64,000 nt of DNA from Nocardia sp. NBC_01327 (GTDB taxonomy: Bacteria; Actinomycetota; Actinomycetes; Mycobacteriales; Mycobacteriaceae), in assembly GCF_035958815.1 (NCBI RefSeq), contig NZ_CP108383.1:7812001-7876000 (forward strand), read 5' to 3'. Within the stretch, counting starts at the first letter, position 1; every line of letters begins with the position of its first letter. Positions 27,377-35,899 of this stretch are shown here, piece by piece. Made by a program: the position numbers and the translations under genes. The notes below the pieces were generated by a model. The model was not told the DNA's origin, made no database searches, and saw nothing but the letters and a program-made list of their open reading frames with translations.

Positions 27377-27934
27377 ATGTCCTACCTGCGCACCTTCGCC
27401 CCCTGGATCGTCTACGCGATTATCCCCGCCCAGTACTGGAAGTGGGCCGCCCTCATCGCCTTCGGCATCTCGATCGCCGGAATCATCCGCCAGACCCGCG
27501 CCGGCCAGAAGTGGGACGCACTGATCATCGACATCGGCTCCGCGGTCTTCTTCGCGGCGCTGACGGTGCTCGCCTTCGCCGATCCGGACACCGCGCTGCA
27601 CCCCTACACACCGGCGCTGTCCTCGGGTGTACTCGCGCTCATCGCGGGAACCACACTCGCACTGCGCAATCCGTTCACCCTGGCCATCGCCAAGCAGAGC
27701 ACCCCGCGCGAACTGTGGGAGCATCCGGGATTCCTCCGCACCAATTACGTCATCACCTGGGTGTGGACCGCGAGTTTCGTCATCGGCTGCGTGGCGCTCA
27801 CCGCGCTCGCCCATTCCTCCTCGGGGTTGCGCACCGCCGTCCAGGTCGCGGCCTTCGCGATCCCGGTCGCCTTCACCCTCACCTACGTGGCCCGGGTGCA
27901 GGCCCAGGCGAAGAAGCTGGTGGATCCGTCATGA
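27377..27934 (+). CDS. Polytopic membrane protein preceding carotenoid oxygenase
   Basis: A 185-residue protein with about six hydrophobic segments and no signal peptide. Polar loops carry TRAGQKWD and KQSTPRELWEHPGF, and the C-terminus is basic (ARVQAQAKKLVDPS). I do not recognise a named family with confidence; the pattern resembles small hypothetical integral-membrane proteins of actinobacteria. ATG 27377 has GAGGAG upstream. Its stop overlaps the start of the carotenoid oxygenase (ATGA), so both proteins are made together under PadR control. It might help with a hydrophobic substrate or product. Confidence 0.7.
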   Translation: MSYLRTFAPWIVYAIIPAQYWKWAALIAFGISIAGIIRQTRAGQKWDALIIDIGSAVFFAALTVLAFADPDTALHPYTPALSSGVLALIAGTTLALRNPFTLAIAKQSTPRELWEHPGFLRTNYVITWVWTASFVIGCVALTALAHSSSGLRTAVQVAAFAIPVAFTLTYVARVQAQAKKLVDPS

Positions 27935-29253
27935 CCATGTCCCCGCCGTATCTGACCGGAAACTACGCCCCGGTCACCGAAGAACTGACCGCACAGGAAC
28001 TTTCGGTCACGGGCCGCATTCCCCCGGAGCTGTCCGGGTGGTATCTGCGCAACGGCCCCAACCCGCACGAGGCCGCCTCCAGCCACTGGTTCGTCGGCGA
28101 CGGCATGGTGCACGGCGTCCGCCTGGAAGCCGGTCGCGCCGTGTCCTACCGCAATCGCTGGGTGCGCACCACCAGCTTCACCGACGGCGCCAGCCCCTAC
28201 CGCGGCGACGGCACCCGTGATCTGACCGCCGGTGTGGCGAACACCCACGTCATCCGGCACGCCGGGCGCACGCTCGCACTGGTCGAATCGTCCTACCCCT
28301 ACGAGCTGACCAGCGAACTGGACACCGTGGGCCCCTACGATTTCGACGGCGCCCTGCACACCGCCATGACCGCGCACCCGAAAACCTGCCCGCGCACCGG
28401 CGAACTGCACTTCTTCGGCTACGAGGTCACCGGGCCGCCGTTCCTCACCTACCATCGGGCCGATGCCACGGGCAAGCTGCTGCTGAGCCGCCCGATCGAG
28501 GTCCCCGCGGCGACCATGCACCACGATTTCGCCCTCACCGCCGAACACGTCGTATTCATGGATCTCCCAGTGGTTTTCGAACTGGATGTCGCCAAAACCG
28601 GTGCCGGAATGCCGTTCCGGTGGCGCGAGGACTACCAGGCCCGGCTCGGCGTCCTGCGCCGCGACGACCCGCACGGCACGATCGCCTGGTTCCCGATCGA
28701 CCCCTGCTATGTCTTCCACTCCCTCAATGCTTTCGACGAAGCGGGCCGGATCGTCCTGTACGTCATGCGCTATCCACAGCTGTGGCGCACCGGATCCGAT
28801 TCGTTCACCGCGGCATCACTGTGGCGCTGGACTGTCGACCCGGCCACCGGCACGGTGCGCGAGGAGCAGCTCGATGACCGCGCCGCCGAATTCCCGCGCA
28901 TAGACGACCGTTTGACCAGCCTCGACTCCCGCTTCGGGCACGCCACCATCTCCGGCAATGCCCGAGAATCCGGCGAGGGCGGCGCACTCGTCCGCTACGA
29001 CCTGCTGACCGGCGCGAGCACCACGCACGAATTCGGCACGGGCCGCGTACCGGCCGAAGCCGCCTTCGCTCCCGCCGACGAAAACCCCGGCGGCAGCGGA
29101 TATCTCATGACCTACGTGTACGAAGCCGCCACCGATCGCAGCGATCTGGTTATCCTCGACGCCGCCGATCTGTCGGCTCCGCCGGTGGCCAGTGTGCATC
29201 TGCCGCGCCGTGTTCCCTACGGCTTCCACGGCAGCTGGCTGGCCGATCGGTAG
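27931..29253 (+). CDS. Carotenoid oxygenase (apocarotenoid/stilbene cleavage dioxygenase family)
   Basis: A 440-residue non-haem iron dioxygenase with a seven-bladed propeller fold that cleaves C=C bonds of carotenoids, apocarotenals or lignostilbenes. WYLRNGPNPHE and WFVGDGMVHG mark the N-terminus. The four iron-binding His are visible in MTAHPKTCP (about 149), MHHDFALT (about 197), FHSLNAFDE (about 264) and YGFHGSW (about 434). It overlaps the upstream membrane gene by 4 nt. PadR regulation fits an aromatic (stilbene-like) or carotenoid ligand. Confidence 0.9.
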   Translation: MTMSPPYLTGNYAPVTEELTAQELSVTGRIPPELSGWYLRNGPNPHEAASSHWFVGDGMVHGVRLEAGRAVSYRNRWVRTTSFTDGASPYRGDGTRDLTAGVANTHVIRHAGRTLALVESSYPYELTSELDTVGPYDFDGALHTAMTAHPKTCPRTGELHFFGYEVTGPPFLTYHRADATGKLLLSRPIEVPAATMHHDFALTAEHVVFMDLPVVFELDVAKTGAGMPFRWREDYQARLGVLRRDDPHGTIAWFPIDPCYVFHSLNAFDEAGRIVLYVMRYPQLWRTGSDSFTAASLWRWTVDPATGTVREEQLDDRAAEFPRIDDRLTSLDSRFGHATISGNARESGEGGALVRYDLLTGASTTHEFGTGRVPAEAAFAPADENPGGSGYLMTYVYEAATDRSDLVILDAADLSAPPVASVHLPRRVPYGFHGSWLADR

Positions 29254-29266
29254 TACCCGAAACGAG

Positions 29267-29294
29267 GGCCCGGTCCGCTTGGACCGGGTCTTTC
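29267..29294 (+). terminator. Terminator with the recurrent GGCCCGGTCC stem
   Basis: GGCCCGGTCC (29267-29276), loop GCTT, GGACCGGGTC (29281-29290; one G-T pair), then TTTCTC. It ends the carotenoid oxygenase operon. Confidence 0.85.
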
Positions 29295-29309
29295 TCACTC
29301 CCGCCTTTC

Positions 29310-30248
29310 TCAATCCTGCAGTGCCAGGCGCAGATCCGTGAGCCAGCGCTGCCGAGTATCGCGCGCCAGGCGAGTGTGCGAGGCATGCAGCTCGAAGAAG
29401 TGCCAGGCGCCCGGAACATTGTGAACGGTGACCGGAATTCCGGCGTCCATCAGGCGGCGGGCGTAGTCCAGTCCCTCGTCACGCAGCGGATCCATATCGC
29501 ACACCAGCACGAAAGCCGGTGGCAGCCCGGACAGATCGGTGGCGCGGGCCGGGCTGGCGTAGACCGGAACGGCGGTCACGTCCGGCAGGTAGTTCCGGTA
29601 AGTCCGCGCAATCGAGGCGCCGTTGACAATGCGGGGATCGGTGATGCGCCGGGCCGATTCGGTGTCGTGCCGATCGTCGACGGTCGGAATGTACAGCGAC
29701 TGATAGGCAATGGCCGGGCCGCCGCGATCACGCGAGAGCAGGGTCAGCGAGGCGCTCAACCCGCCGCCGGCCGATTTTCCGGTCACCGCGATGCGGGTGT
29801 CGTCGATCCCGAGTTCGTTCGCGGACTTCGCCATCCACTCCAGGGTCGCGTAGCAGTCGTGCAGCCCCGCCGGATAGGGATGCTCCGGGGCCAGACGGTA
29901 GCCGACCGAAATCGCCACCGCACCAACCTCTTCCGCAATATCGATGGCGGTGCGGTCGCCTCCCGGCGCGGAAGCGCCGAAGGCGAAGCTGCCGCCGTGG
30001 ATGTGCAGCACACCCGGCAGCGGGCCGGTCACACCCTTCGGCCGGTAGACGCTGATCGGAATCCGATTGCCGTCCGGGCCGTCGATCTCCAGATTGTCGA
30101 TGGTCACGCGCGAGGTATCGATGGGCAGCAGGTCCATTGCGGCCTGGAAGTTCCGCCTGGTTGACGCGATATCGGCGAAGGAATCCGCCCGGTCGGGCAG
30201 GCCCGCCAGGATCTCGGCGAGCTCGGGATGCGCGGTCACGGTGGTCAT
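29310..30248 (-). CDS. HSL-family alpha/beta hydrolase (esterase)
   Basis: A 312-residue cytosolic carboxylesterase of the hormone-sensitive-lipase family. The oxyanion-hole motif HIHGGSFAFG is near residues 83-92. The nucleophile motif GKSAGGG is near 160, the acid residue is in VCDMDPLRDEG (about 255) and the His in GAWHFFELH (about 286). It typically hydrolyses short-chain acyl esters. ATG 30248 is the only reasonable start. Short repeats (ATAGTCTCAG) upstream suggest control by an unlinked or nearby regulator. Confidence 0.88.
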   Translation of the reverse strand: MTTVTAHPELAEILAGLPDRADSFADIASTRRNFQAAMDLLPIDTSRVTIDNLEIDGPDGNRIPISVYRPKGVTGPLPGVLHIHGGSFAFGASAPGGDRTAIDIAEEVGAVAISVGYRLAPEHPYPAGLHDCYATLEWMAKSANELGIDDTRIAVTGKSAGGGLSASLTLLSRDRGGPAIAYQSLYIPTVDDRHDTESARRITDPRIVNGASIARTYRNYLPDVTAVPVYASPARATDLSGLPPAFVLVCDMDPLRDEGLDYARRLMDAGIPVTVHNVPGAWHFFELHASHTRLARDTRQRWLTDLRLALQD

Positions 30249-30258
30249 CTCTACTCCA

Positions 30259-30308
30259 ATAGTCTCAGCGATACCGTTGCAATGGGACTAAACCTATAGT
30301 CTCAGTGA
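30259..30308. promoter_or_regulatory. Repeated ATAGTCTCAG motif in a divergent promoter region
   Basis: ATAGTCTCAGCGA (30259-30271) and ATAGTCTCAGTGA (30296-30308) are direct repeats 37 bases apart. GACTA (30286-30290) also faces TAGTC (30297-30301). They lie directly upstream of the HSL esterase (start 30248), within the 124-bp gap to the lipoprotein gene. Confidence 0.5.
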
Positions 30309-30372
30309 GATGGTGTCAATATCGAGCTCGCGCCTACTCCCTTCCAGCGGGCGGATCGGCTAGGTTCGGGCG

Positions 30373-31254
30373 ATGAGGCGGGGCATTGTCGGCATTGCTC
30401 TCGGTGCGTCGGTGCTACTCGCCGGGTGCTCGATAGGCGATGCCGGGCGCGTGGCAGCACCGACGTCCAGCACACCGCCGCCGCCGACCATGTGGGCCCC
30501 GACAACGAAGATGCCGCTGCCAGCACCGTGCCCGCCATTGGATTGCGATATGCGAGAACGCATTTCGGCGGTGAACGAGTATCTGGCATCGCGGCCCGGC
30601 ACCGTCGGATATGTCATCCGCGATCGCGTGGGCGGCGGAACCTTCCGCAATAACAATGCGGGCACACGCATCTGGGCGGCCTCGACCATGAAACTCGCCA
30701 TGGTCGTCGATCTCTTCACCCGAGCGGACGCGGGTTCGATCACCCTCTCCGCCTCCGATCGCGAGAATATCCAGCGCATGCTGCACAGCTCGGACAATGA
30801 CGCCGCCGATGCACTGTGGCAGCGCTATTCGGGCGCCGATCAGACCGAATACAACACCGGCTTCACGCAATACGGGATGACCGACCTGCGCCCGCAGACC
30901 GCCGAGCCGTACTGGGGCCTGCAGAAATGCACCGCCGATGACCTGGACCGGCTCATCGTGCACGCGCTCACCGCACTCCCCGAGGCCGACACCGCGTATC
31001 TCGTCAAGCAGATGCAGAATGTCGACCCGGTCCAGCAGTGGGGCGTCTGGGGCGCGGGCGCGGCCGAAGAGCCGGGCAATAAGGACGGCTGGTCCGAGGA
31101 GGACACCGGCTGGGTGATCAACTCCGTCGGTTTCGCCGGCCCCGGCCAGCGCTACACGCTGGCGATCATGAACTCACTCGGCGGCGCCGGCGGGTACGAC
31201 GAGGGTGTCGAAACAGTCACCCATGTGGCCGCACTACTGCTCGCCGACCGCTGA
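30373..31254 (+). CDS. Class-A beta-lactamase-like lipoprotein (LppW-like)
   Basis: A 293-residue exported lipoprotein. Signal peptide with lipobox LLAGC (Cys19), then a Pro/Thr-rich linker, then a serine-beta-lactamase fold (about 65-290). Catalytic elements are visible: SxxK as ASTMK near 103-107 and SDN as SSDND near 138-142. The usual KTG triad is not clear near the C-terminus, so real beta-lactam hydrolysis is uncertain. It resembles mycobacterial LppW-type proteins. It is likely anchored at the cell envelope facing outward. Confidence 0.8.
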   Translation: MRRGIVGIALGASVLLAGCSIGDAGRVAAPTSSTPPPPTMWAPTTKMPLPAPCPPLDCDMRERISAVNEYLASRPGTVGYVIRDRVGGGTFRNNNAGTRIWAASTMKLAMVVDLFTRADAGSITLSASDRENIQRMLHSSDNDAADALWQRYSGADQTEYNTGFTQYGMTDLRPQTAEPYWGLQKCTADDLDRLIVHALTALPEADTAYLVKQMQNVDPVQQWGVWGAGAAEEPGNKDGWSEEDTGWVINSVGFAGPGQRYTLAIMNSLGGAGGYDEGVETVTHVAALLLADR

Positions 31255-31331
31255 GGATCAGCGGTTCACGGACACCGGATGTTCATGTACCGTCCGAAGG
31301 ACCTATTCAACGAGTTGCATACGAGGTGCCG

Positions 31332-31748
31332 ATGAATTCCTTCCGACAGGCCGTGGAAGCCCGCGACGAGCAGGCCATCGAAGCGCTGCTGGCTGAAAAT
31401 GTAGTTTTCACCAGCCCGGTAGCCTTCAAGCCGTACCCCGGCAAGGCGATCACCGCGGCCATCCTGCGCGCGGTCATGCGGGTCTTCGAGGACTTCCACT
31501 ACGTCCGCGAGATCGCCGACAGCAATGGCCGCGACCACGCTCTCGTCTTCGAGGCCACCGTCGCCGGCAAGAAGCTCTCCGGCTGCGACTTCCTGAAATT
31601 CGACGAGGAGGGCAAGATCGTCGATTTCACGGTCATGGTCCGCCCCCTCTCCGGCGCCACCGCCCTGGCCGAGGCCATGGGCGCCCAGTTCGAGCAGATC
31701 CAGCAGGAAGCCATGGCCCAGATCCAGCGCGAAACCGCTGAGGCATAA
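31332..31748 (+). CDS. SnoaL/NTF2-like fold protein
   Basis: A 138-residue protein of the SnoaL-like nuclear-transport-factor-2 fold: N-terminal helix MNSFRQAVEARDEQAIEALL, strand VVFTSPVAF, helix VMRVFEDFHYVRE, and the curved sheet ending in DGKIVDFTVMVRP-like EGKIVDFTVMVRP. Members are small isomerases, hydrolases or ligand binders; nothing fixes a substrate. ATG 31332 is favoured (GAGGTG just upstream) over GTG 31326. It is monocistronic with its own terminator. Confidence 0.82.
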   Translation: MNSFRQAVEARDEQAIEALLAENVVFTSPVAFKPYPGKAITAAILRAVMRVFEDFHYVREIADSNGRDHALVFEATVAGKKLSGCDFLKFDEEGKIVDFTVMVRPLSGATALAEAMGAQFEQIQQEAMAQIQRETAEA

Positions 31749-31778
31749 GCATTTTCGTGCATGCTTCGCAATGCGGAA

Positions 31779-31802
31779 GGCCCGGTCCGGCCGGGCCGGG
31801 CC
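31779..31802 (+). terminator. Hairpin of the recurrent GGCCCGGTCC type
   Basis: GGCCCGGTCC (31779-31788), loop GGCC, GGGCCGGGCC (31793-31802), one G-T pair. There is no T run after it. It lies 30 bases past the SnoaL-like gene. Confidence 0.65.
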
Positions 31803-32006
31803 TCCGCCGTTCATACCACCTCAACGCCGCCCCGCGGATGACTCTCAGCGATCTCTGCGGTACCGCTCGAGGTCACCGAAGGTCGACCGACTGAAATGTC
31901 GATTGTCCTGCACCACCGCTGCGACGGAGACGTGTCGCTCCTCGACGGATGCGAACGTGGGTGTCAGGCTGCTGCTTGGTATCGCATCTACAAGGAGGTA
32001 ACCGAC

Positions 32007-32759
32007 GTGAGTTCGGTGAACGGCGTGCAGGTGGATGTGCCGACCGCGGATGGTGTCGCGGACGCCTATCTGGCGAGCCCGGCGGATGGGGCGCCCCACC
32101 CGGGTGTCCTGATGTTCATGGACGCCATCGGGATTCGCCCGCAGCTCGAGGGCATGGCACGGCGGATCGCCTCGCACGGGTACACCGTCCTGCTGCCGAA
32201 TCTGTTCTATCGGAGCGGGCGGGCGCCGTTGCTCGAGCTGCCGGAATTCATCGATATGAGCAAGGCCTCGATCTTCTCGGACATCGGGCCGATGATGGCG
32301 GCGCTGACGCCGGATCTGGCCATGCAGGACGCGGGGAGCTACCTGGACTGGTTGTCGGCGTCACCGCTGACGAGCGGTGATCGAGTGGGCGTCACCGGTT
32401 ACTGCATGGGCGGCCGGACGGCTCTGCTCACGGCGGAGCACTTCCCCGACCGGATCGCCGCGGCGGCCGCGTTCCACGCCGGCCGGCTGGCCACCGATCA
32501 GCCCGACAGTCCGCATCTGCTCGCCGACCGGATCACCGCAGAACTGTATTTCGGTCATGCGGACCAGGATCCGTCGCTGCCGGCCGAGCAGATCGAGCAC
32601 CTGAACGAGGCGCTGACCGCCGCCGGAGTGACCTACCGCGCCGAGGTCTACCCCGGTGCGGGCCACGGCTACACCCAGGCCGATACCAGCCGATACGACG
32701 AGGCGGGCGACGCCCGGCACTGGCAGGAAATGCTGGCGCTCTTCGACCGCACCCTCTGA
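32007..32759 (+). CDS. Dienelactone hydrolase family protein
   Basis: A 250-residue alpha/beta hydrolase. The dienelactone-hydrolase nucleophile motif GYCMGGRTAL has Cys in place of Ser (near residue 131). The acid is in FGHADQDPS (about 185) and the His in GAGHGYTQ (about 218). The family opens dienelactones in chloroaromatic breakdown or hydrolyses other esters. The GTG start at 32007 has an exceptionally good AAGGAGGT 7 nt upstream, which decides against longer in-frame starts. No aromatic-degradation genes adjoin it. Confidence 0.88.
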   Translation: MSSVNGVQVDVPTADGVADAYLASPADGAPHPGVLMFMDAIGIRPQLEGMARRIASHGYTVLLPNLFYRSGRAPLLELPEFIDMSKASIFSDIGPMMAALTPDLAMQDAGSYLDWLSASPLTSGDRVGVTGYCMGGRTALLTAEHFPDRIAAAAAFHAGRLATDQPDSPHLLADRITAELYFGHADQDPSLPAEQIEHLNEALTAAGVTYRAEVYPGAGHGYTQADTSRYDEAGDARHWQEMLALFDRTL

Positions 32760-32779
32760 ATCCGATACCCCGAAAGCCC

Positions 32780-32811
32780 AAGGCCCACAGTCCGATCAGG
32801 GCGTGGGCCTT
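32780..32811. terminator. Bidirectional hairpin between convergent genes
   Basis: AAGGCCCAC (32780-32788) pairs with GTGGGCCTT (32803-32811) over a 14-nt loop. It lies between the dienelactone hydrolase and the WYL regulator; its right half overlaps the last codons of the WYL gene. Confidence 0.65.
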
Positions 32812-33785
32812 GCCTCTGTCGTAATACTTCGAGCGGCGGCCTCGTAACGGCGAGCCAGGTGCGCGAAGGCGGTCACGAGTTCGGGCGGGCCGACGATTTC
32901 GATATCGGCGTCGAAACTGCCTATGGCAGCGGCCAATCCGGGCCATGACCACGATCCCATCTCGAGCCGGCAGCGGTGCGGGCCGAGCTCTTCGACGATT
33001 CCGTCGCGGGTGTACTGCCGGACCACCGCGGCGGGAGCGTCCAGGATCACCTCGCCTCGGCACGGCCAGTCACCGGAACCGTCCGAACCCTGAAACCTGT
33101 TGGCGACAAACGCCGCTACGTCTCCGCCGGGCAATTCACGCGGGGTGAAACGGGGACCGGTGGGAGCGCGCGGGCTGATGCGGTCGGCACGAAAGGTGCG
33201 CCAGTCTTCTCGATCGAGATCCCAGGCGACGAGGTACCAGCGCTCACCCCAGGTGACGAGGTGATGGGGCTGTACTCGGCGGGGCGGCGCATCGAATTCC
33301 GCTGGGGCATAGTCGAAGCGAAGCACTTCACAGGCATCGATCGCGGCACTGAGCGCGAGCAGCACCCCGCTGTCCGCCTGCGGATTCGGCCGGACCGCGG
33401 GCCGCGCGACCGCGGTGATGCGCAGCGCGTCGATGCGGTGCCGCAACCGTGCGGGCATGACCTGACGGACGGTGTTCAGCGCGCGGGCCGCGGCTTCCTC
33501 GATACCGGCGCCGGTGGTGGTGGCCAGTTGCAGGGCGACGGCCAGCGCGACAGCCTGCTCATCGTCGAACAGCAGCGGCGGCAGTTCCGTCCCCGCGTCC
33601 AGCCGGTACCCGCCATCGGGACCCTTCAGCGCCCGGATCGGATAGCCCAGTTCGCGCAGCCGATCGACATCGCGGCGCACCGTGCGCGGACTGATGTCCA
33701 GCCGCTCGGCCAGCAGCGCCCCCGGCCAGTCCCGGCGCGCCTGCAGCAGCGAAAGCAGGGAGAGCAGTCGCGCCGAGGTCTTCAT
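32796..33785 (-). CDS. WYL-domain HTH transcriptional regulator (YafY type)
   Basis: A 329-residue regulator: N-terminal HTH_11 domain (residues 1-55, LLAERLDISPRTVRRDVDRLRELGYPI) and a WYL domain (about 135-215, with RVQPHHLVTWGERWYLVAWDLDREDWRTFRADRI) that senses ligands or nucleic acids, followed by the WCX dimer region. ATG 33785 gives the conserved MKTSARLLSLLSLLQ start. It diverges from a DinB-family gene 94 bases away, a common actinobacterial pairing, and probably regulates it. Confidence 0.9.
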   Translation of the reverse strand: MKTSARLLSLLSLLQARRDWPGALLAERLDISPRTVRRDVDRLRELGYPIRALKGPDGGYRLDAGTELPPLLFDDEQAVALAVALQLATTTGAGIEEAAARALNTVRQVMPARLRHRIDALRITAVARPAVRPNPQADSGVLLALSAAIDACEVLRFDYAPAEFDAPPRRVQPHHLVTWGERWYLVAWDLDREDWRTFRADRISPRAPTGPRFTPRELPGGDVAAFVANRFQGSDGSGDWPCRGEVILDAPAAVVRQYTRDGIVEELGPHRCRLEMGSWSWPGLAAAIGSFDADIEIVGPPELVTAFAHLARRYEAAARSITTEARPTP

Positions 33786-33879
33786 ATTTCCGATACTGCC
33801 ACGAGAAGAGGACACACCCTGGCCGCTACCCCTGCGACTGTTGTCCCTGCCAGTCCACGACCGGAAGGACCCCTTCACC

Positions 33880-34443
33880 ATGACCGCAACGATTCTCGAC
33901 CCCGAGCGCACCGAACTGCTCGCCGAACTCGCGACCGCGCGAGCAGCGCTGATCATCACCACCCGCGACCTGAGCGACGAACAGGCCGGGCAGCGCCCGA
34001 CCGCCAGCGCGCTGTGCCTGGGCGGGCTGATCAAGCATGTGGCCTCCATCGAAGAGGAGTGGATGCGATTTGCGGTCGAGGGCCCCTCGGCCATGCGGTA
34101 CGACCTGCCCGAAGGCGTGACCTGGGCCGACCTCGCCTCCGGCGCCGCCCGCGAATTCCCGCAGTGGGCAATCGATCACCAGAACGACTTTCACATGCTG
34201 CCCGGTGACACGCTGGCCGGAGTCCTCGAGCGCTACCACCGCATTGCCCAGCGCAGCGCGGAGATCATCGCCACCGTCCCGGATCTGTCGGCGGCGCACC
34301 CCCTCCCCGAGGCCCCCTGGAACGAACCGGGCGCGGTGCGCAGCATTCGCCGGGTGCTGATCCACGTCATCGCCGAGACCGCCCAGCATGCCGGGCACGC
34401 CGATATCCTCCGCGAAACGCTGGACGGCCAGACCTCCACGTAG
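33880..34443 (+). CDS. DinB/DUF664 family protein
   Basis: A 187-residue four-helix-bundle protein of the DinB superfamily. The three His of the metal site are visible in GLIKHVASIEEEW (His about 48) and AETAQHAGHADILRE (about 167 and 170). Members include thiol-transferases (bacillithiol, mycothiol) and DNA-damage-inducible proteins; in actinobacteria mycothiol is the likely cofactor if it is a transferase. Start ATG 33880 has GGAAGGA upstream. It is divergent from the WYL regulator. Confidence 0.85.
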   Translation: MTATILDPERTELLAELATARAALIITTRDLSDEQAGQRPTASALCLGGLIKHVASIEEEWMRFAVEGPSAMRYDLPEGVTWADLASGAAREFPQWAIDHQNDFHMLPGDTLAGVLERYHRIAQRSAEIIATVPDLSAAHPLPEAPWNEPGAVRSIRRVLIHVIAETAQHAGHADILRETLDGQTST

Positions 34444-34446
34444 CGT

Positions 34447-34505
34447 CGACTCGTCAAGGACGCGCGCATAACCCCCTTCGTTATGCGCACGTCCTTGACG
34501 AGTCG
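34447..34505. terminator. Very long hairpin (26-bp arms)
   Basis: Arms 34447-34472 and 34480-34505 are complementary at 25 of 26 positions around a CCCCTTC loop. It sits between the convergent DinB and P450 genes, 4 bases after the DinB stop. There is no T run, and it is longer than other terminators here. Confidence 0.7.
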
Positions 34506-34514
34506 TGCCGGTGG

Positions 34515-35756
34515 TCAGTTGCCCAGGCGCACCGGAAGCGTGGTGAGGCCGCGGATCACATAGCTGCGGCGCCATTCGGGTTCGGCGCCGGGCGCGAGTT
34601 CGAGATCCGGGTAGCGGTCCAGCAGCCGGGCGAGGCCGATGGCGCCGCCCATCCTGGCCAGCGGCGCGCCGACGCAGCGGTGGATGCCGTGGCCGAAGGC
34701 GAGGTGCTGATTATCGGTCCGGTCGATGTCGACCTGGTGCGCCTCGGCGAATCGATGCGGGTCGCGGCCTGTAGCCGCCACCGAGATCACAATGAGCTCA
34801 CCGGCGGGAATGTCGATGCCCGCCACGGTGATCGGAGCCGTCGTATACCGGAATGTCGTCTCGCTGGTCGGCGACCGGTACCGCAGCACCTCCTCGATGA
34901 AGTCGGGAATCCGGCCGGAATCCTCGCGCAGCGTCTCGCGAGACTTGTTGTCGGTCAACAGCGTTGCAACCGCATTCCCGATGAGGTGGGCGGTCGTCTC
35001 GAATCCGGCGACCAGCAGCAGGAACACCATGCTGATCAGTTCCCGATGGGTGAGCCGGTCCTCGCCCTCCTCCGCGGTGAGCAGCTCGGACAGCAGATCC
35101 GCCTCGGGCGCAGCGGTTTTCGCATTGACGAGCTGGTCGATGTAGACGACGAACTCCTGCACCGCCGCCATGCGCACATCATTGGGATGGTCGCTCGAGA
35201 CCAGCATGGTCGACCAGGTCCGGAAATTGTCACGGTCCCGGTCGGGCACACCGAGCAGCTCACAGATGACCGTCACCGCGAGCGGAACCGCGTAGTCCTC
35301 CAGCAGATCCCGGTCGGCCGCGCCGGTCGCCAGCTCGGCGAGCAGGGCATCGGCGACCGCCGTGATGCGGGGCTCGAGCACGCTGATCGCCCGGCTGCCG
35401 AACGCCCGGTTGACCACCACGCGCAGCCGGGTGTGCTCCGGCGGGTCGTAGAACACCAGCATGTCCTTGAACATGCTGTTCGCCAGATTATTGCCACCGC
35501 CATTGGCAGCCAGCGCCGTTCGCGCACCGGGAGACTTCAGGACCTTGCTGATCGCCGGTTCCATGAACGCCGCCTTGGCCGCGTCGTAATCGGTGATCAG
35601 CCAGCCGGTGCTGGCATCGGGGAACCGGACGTAGTTCACCGGCCCCCGGGTGCGCAACTGGTCGTACGCCGCATGCGGGTCCTGGTAGAAATCGGCGGTC
35701 AGCTCGAAGGGCTCGGTCGCCAATCCGCCTGCGGCAGACACAGTCTCGTATCCCAT
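34515..35756 (-). CDS. Cytochrome P450
   Basis: A 413-residue soluble bacterial P450 monooxygenase. The I-helix oxygen-activation motif VAGFETTAHLI is near residue 246, the K-helix ExxR is in EEVLRYRSP near 289, and the haem-Cys loop is HLAFGHGIHRCVGAPLAR near 350. This places it among CYP105/107-like enzymes that hydroxylate macrolides, steroids or terpenes with separate ferredoxin partners. No ferredoxin gene is nearby. The start could be ATG 35756 or GTG 35768. It diverges from an XRE/MmyB regulator over a perfect palindrome. Confidence 0.93.
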   Translation of the reverse strand: MGYETVSAAGGLATEPFELTADFYQDPHAAYDQLRTRGPVNYVRFPDASTGWLITDYDAAKAAFMEPAISKVLKSPGARTALAANGGGNNLANSMFKDMLVFYDPPEHTRLRVVVNRAFGSRAISVLEPRITAVADALLAELATGAADRDLLEDYAVPLAVTVICELLGVPDRDRDNFRTWSTMLVSSDHPNDVRMAAVQEFVVYIDQLVNAKTAAPEADLLSELLTAEEGEDRLTHRELISMVFLLLVAGFETTAHLIGNAVATLLTDNKSRETLREDSGRIPDFIEEVLRYRSPTSETTFRYTTAPITVAGIDIPAGELIVISVAATGRDPHRFAEAHQVDIDRTDNQHLAFGHGIHRCVGAPLARMGGAIGLARLLDRYPDLELAPGAEPEWRRSYVIRGLTTLPVRLGN

Positions 35757-35816
35757 GTCCGTGGACACTAGCAGCGGAATTCTGCCGCCGCCCGGCCGGA
35801 ACCACCCCCGCCACAA

Positions 35817-35835
35817 TATGCACTGACAGTGCATA
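35817..35835. promoter_or_regulatory. Perfect 19-bp palindromic operator
   Basis: TATGCACTG (35817-35825), central A, CAGTGCATA (35827-35835). It lies 61 bases from the P450 start and 65 bases from the XRE/MmyB regulator start, almost centred in their divergent promoter region. Confidence 0.75.
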
Positions 35836-35899
35836 CGATACTGGCGGCGGGCGCAGTCAGTCCGGACGGCCGATAGCAGAACAGGACATCTCTAGCACG

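Noticed and set aside
27304..27930. Upstream in-frame extension of the carotenoid oxygenase to 649 residues
   Set aside because: The extension reads through the membrane-protein gene and operator region in another frame, is Arg/Pro-rich and lacks a ribosome site; the oxygenase N-terminus at 27931 matches its family.
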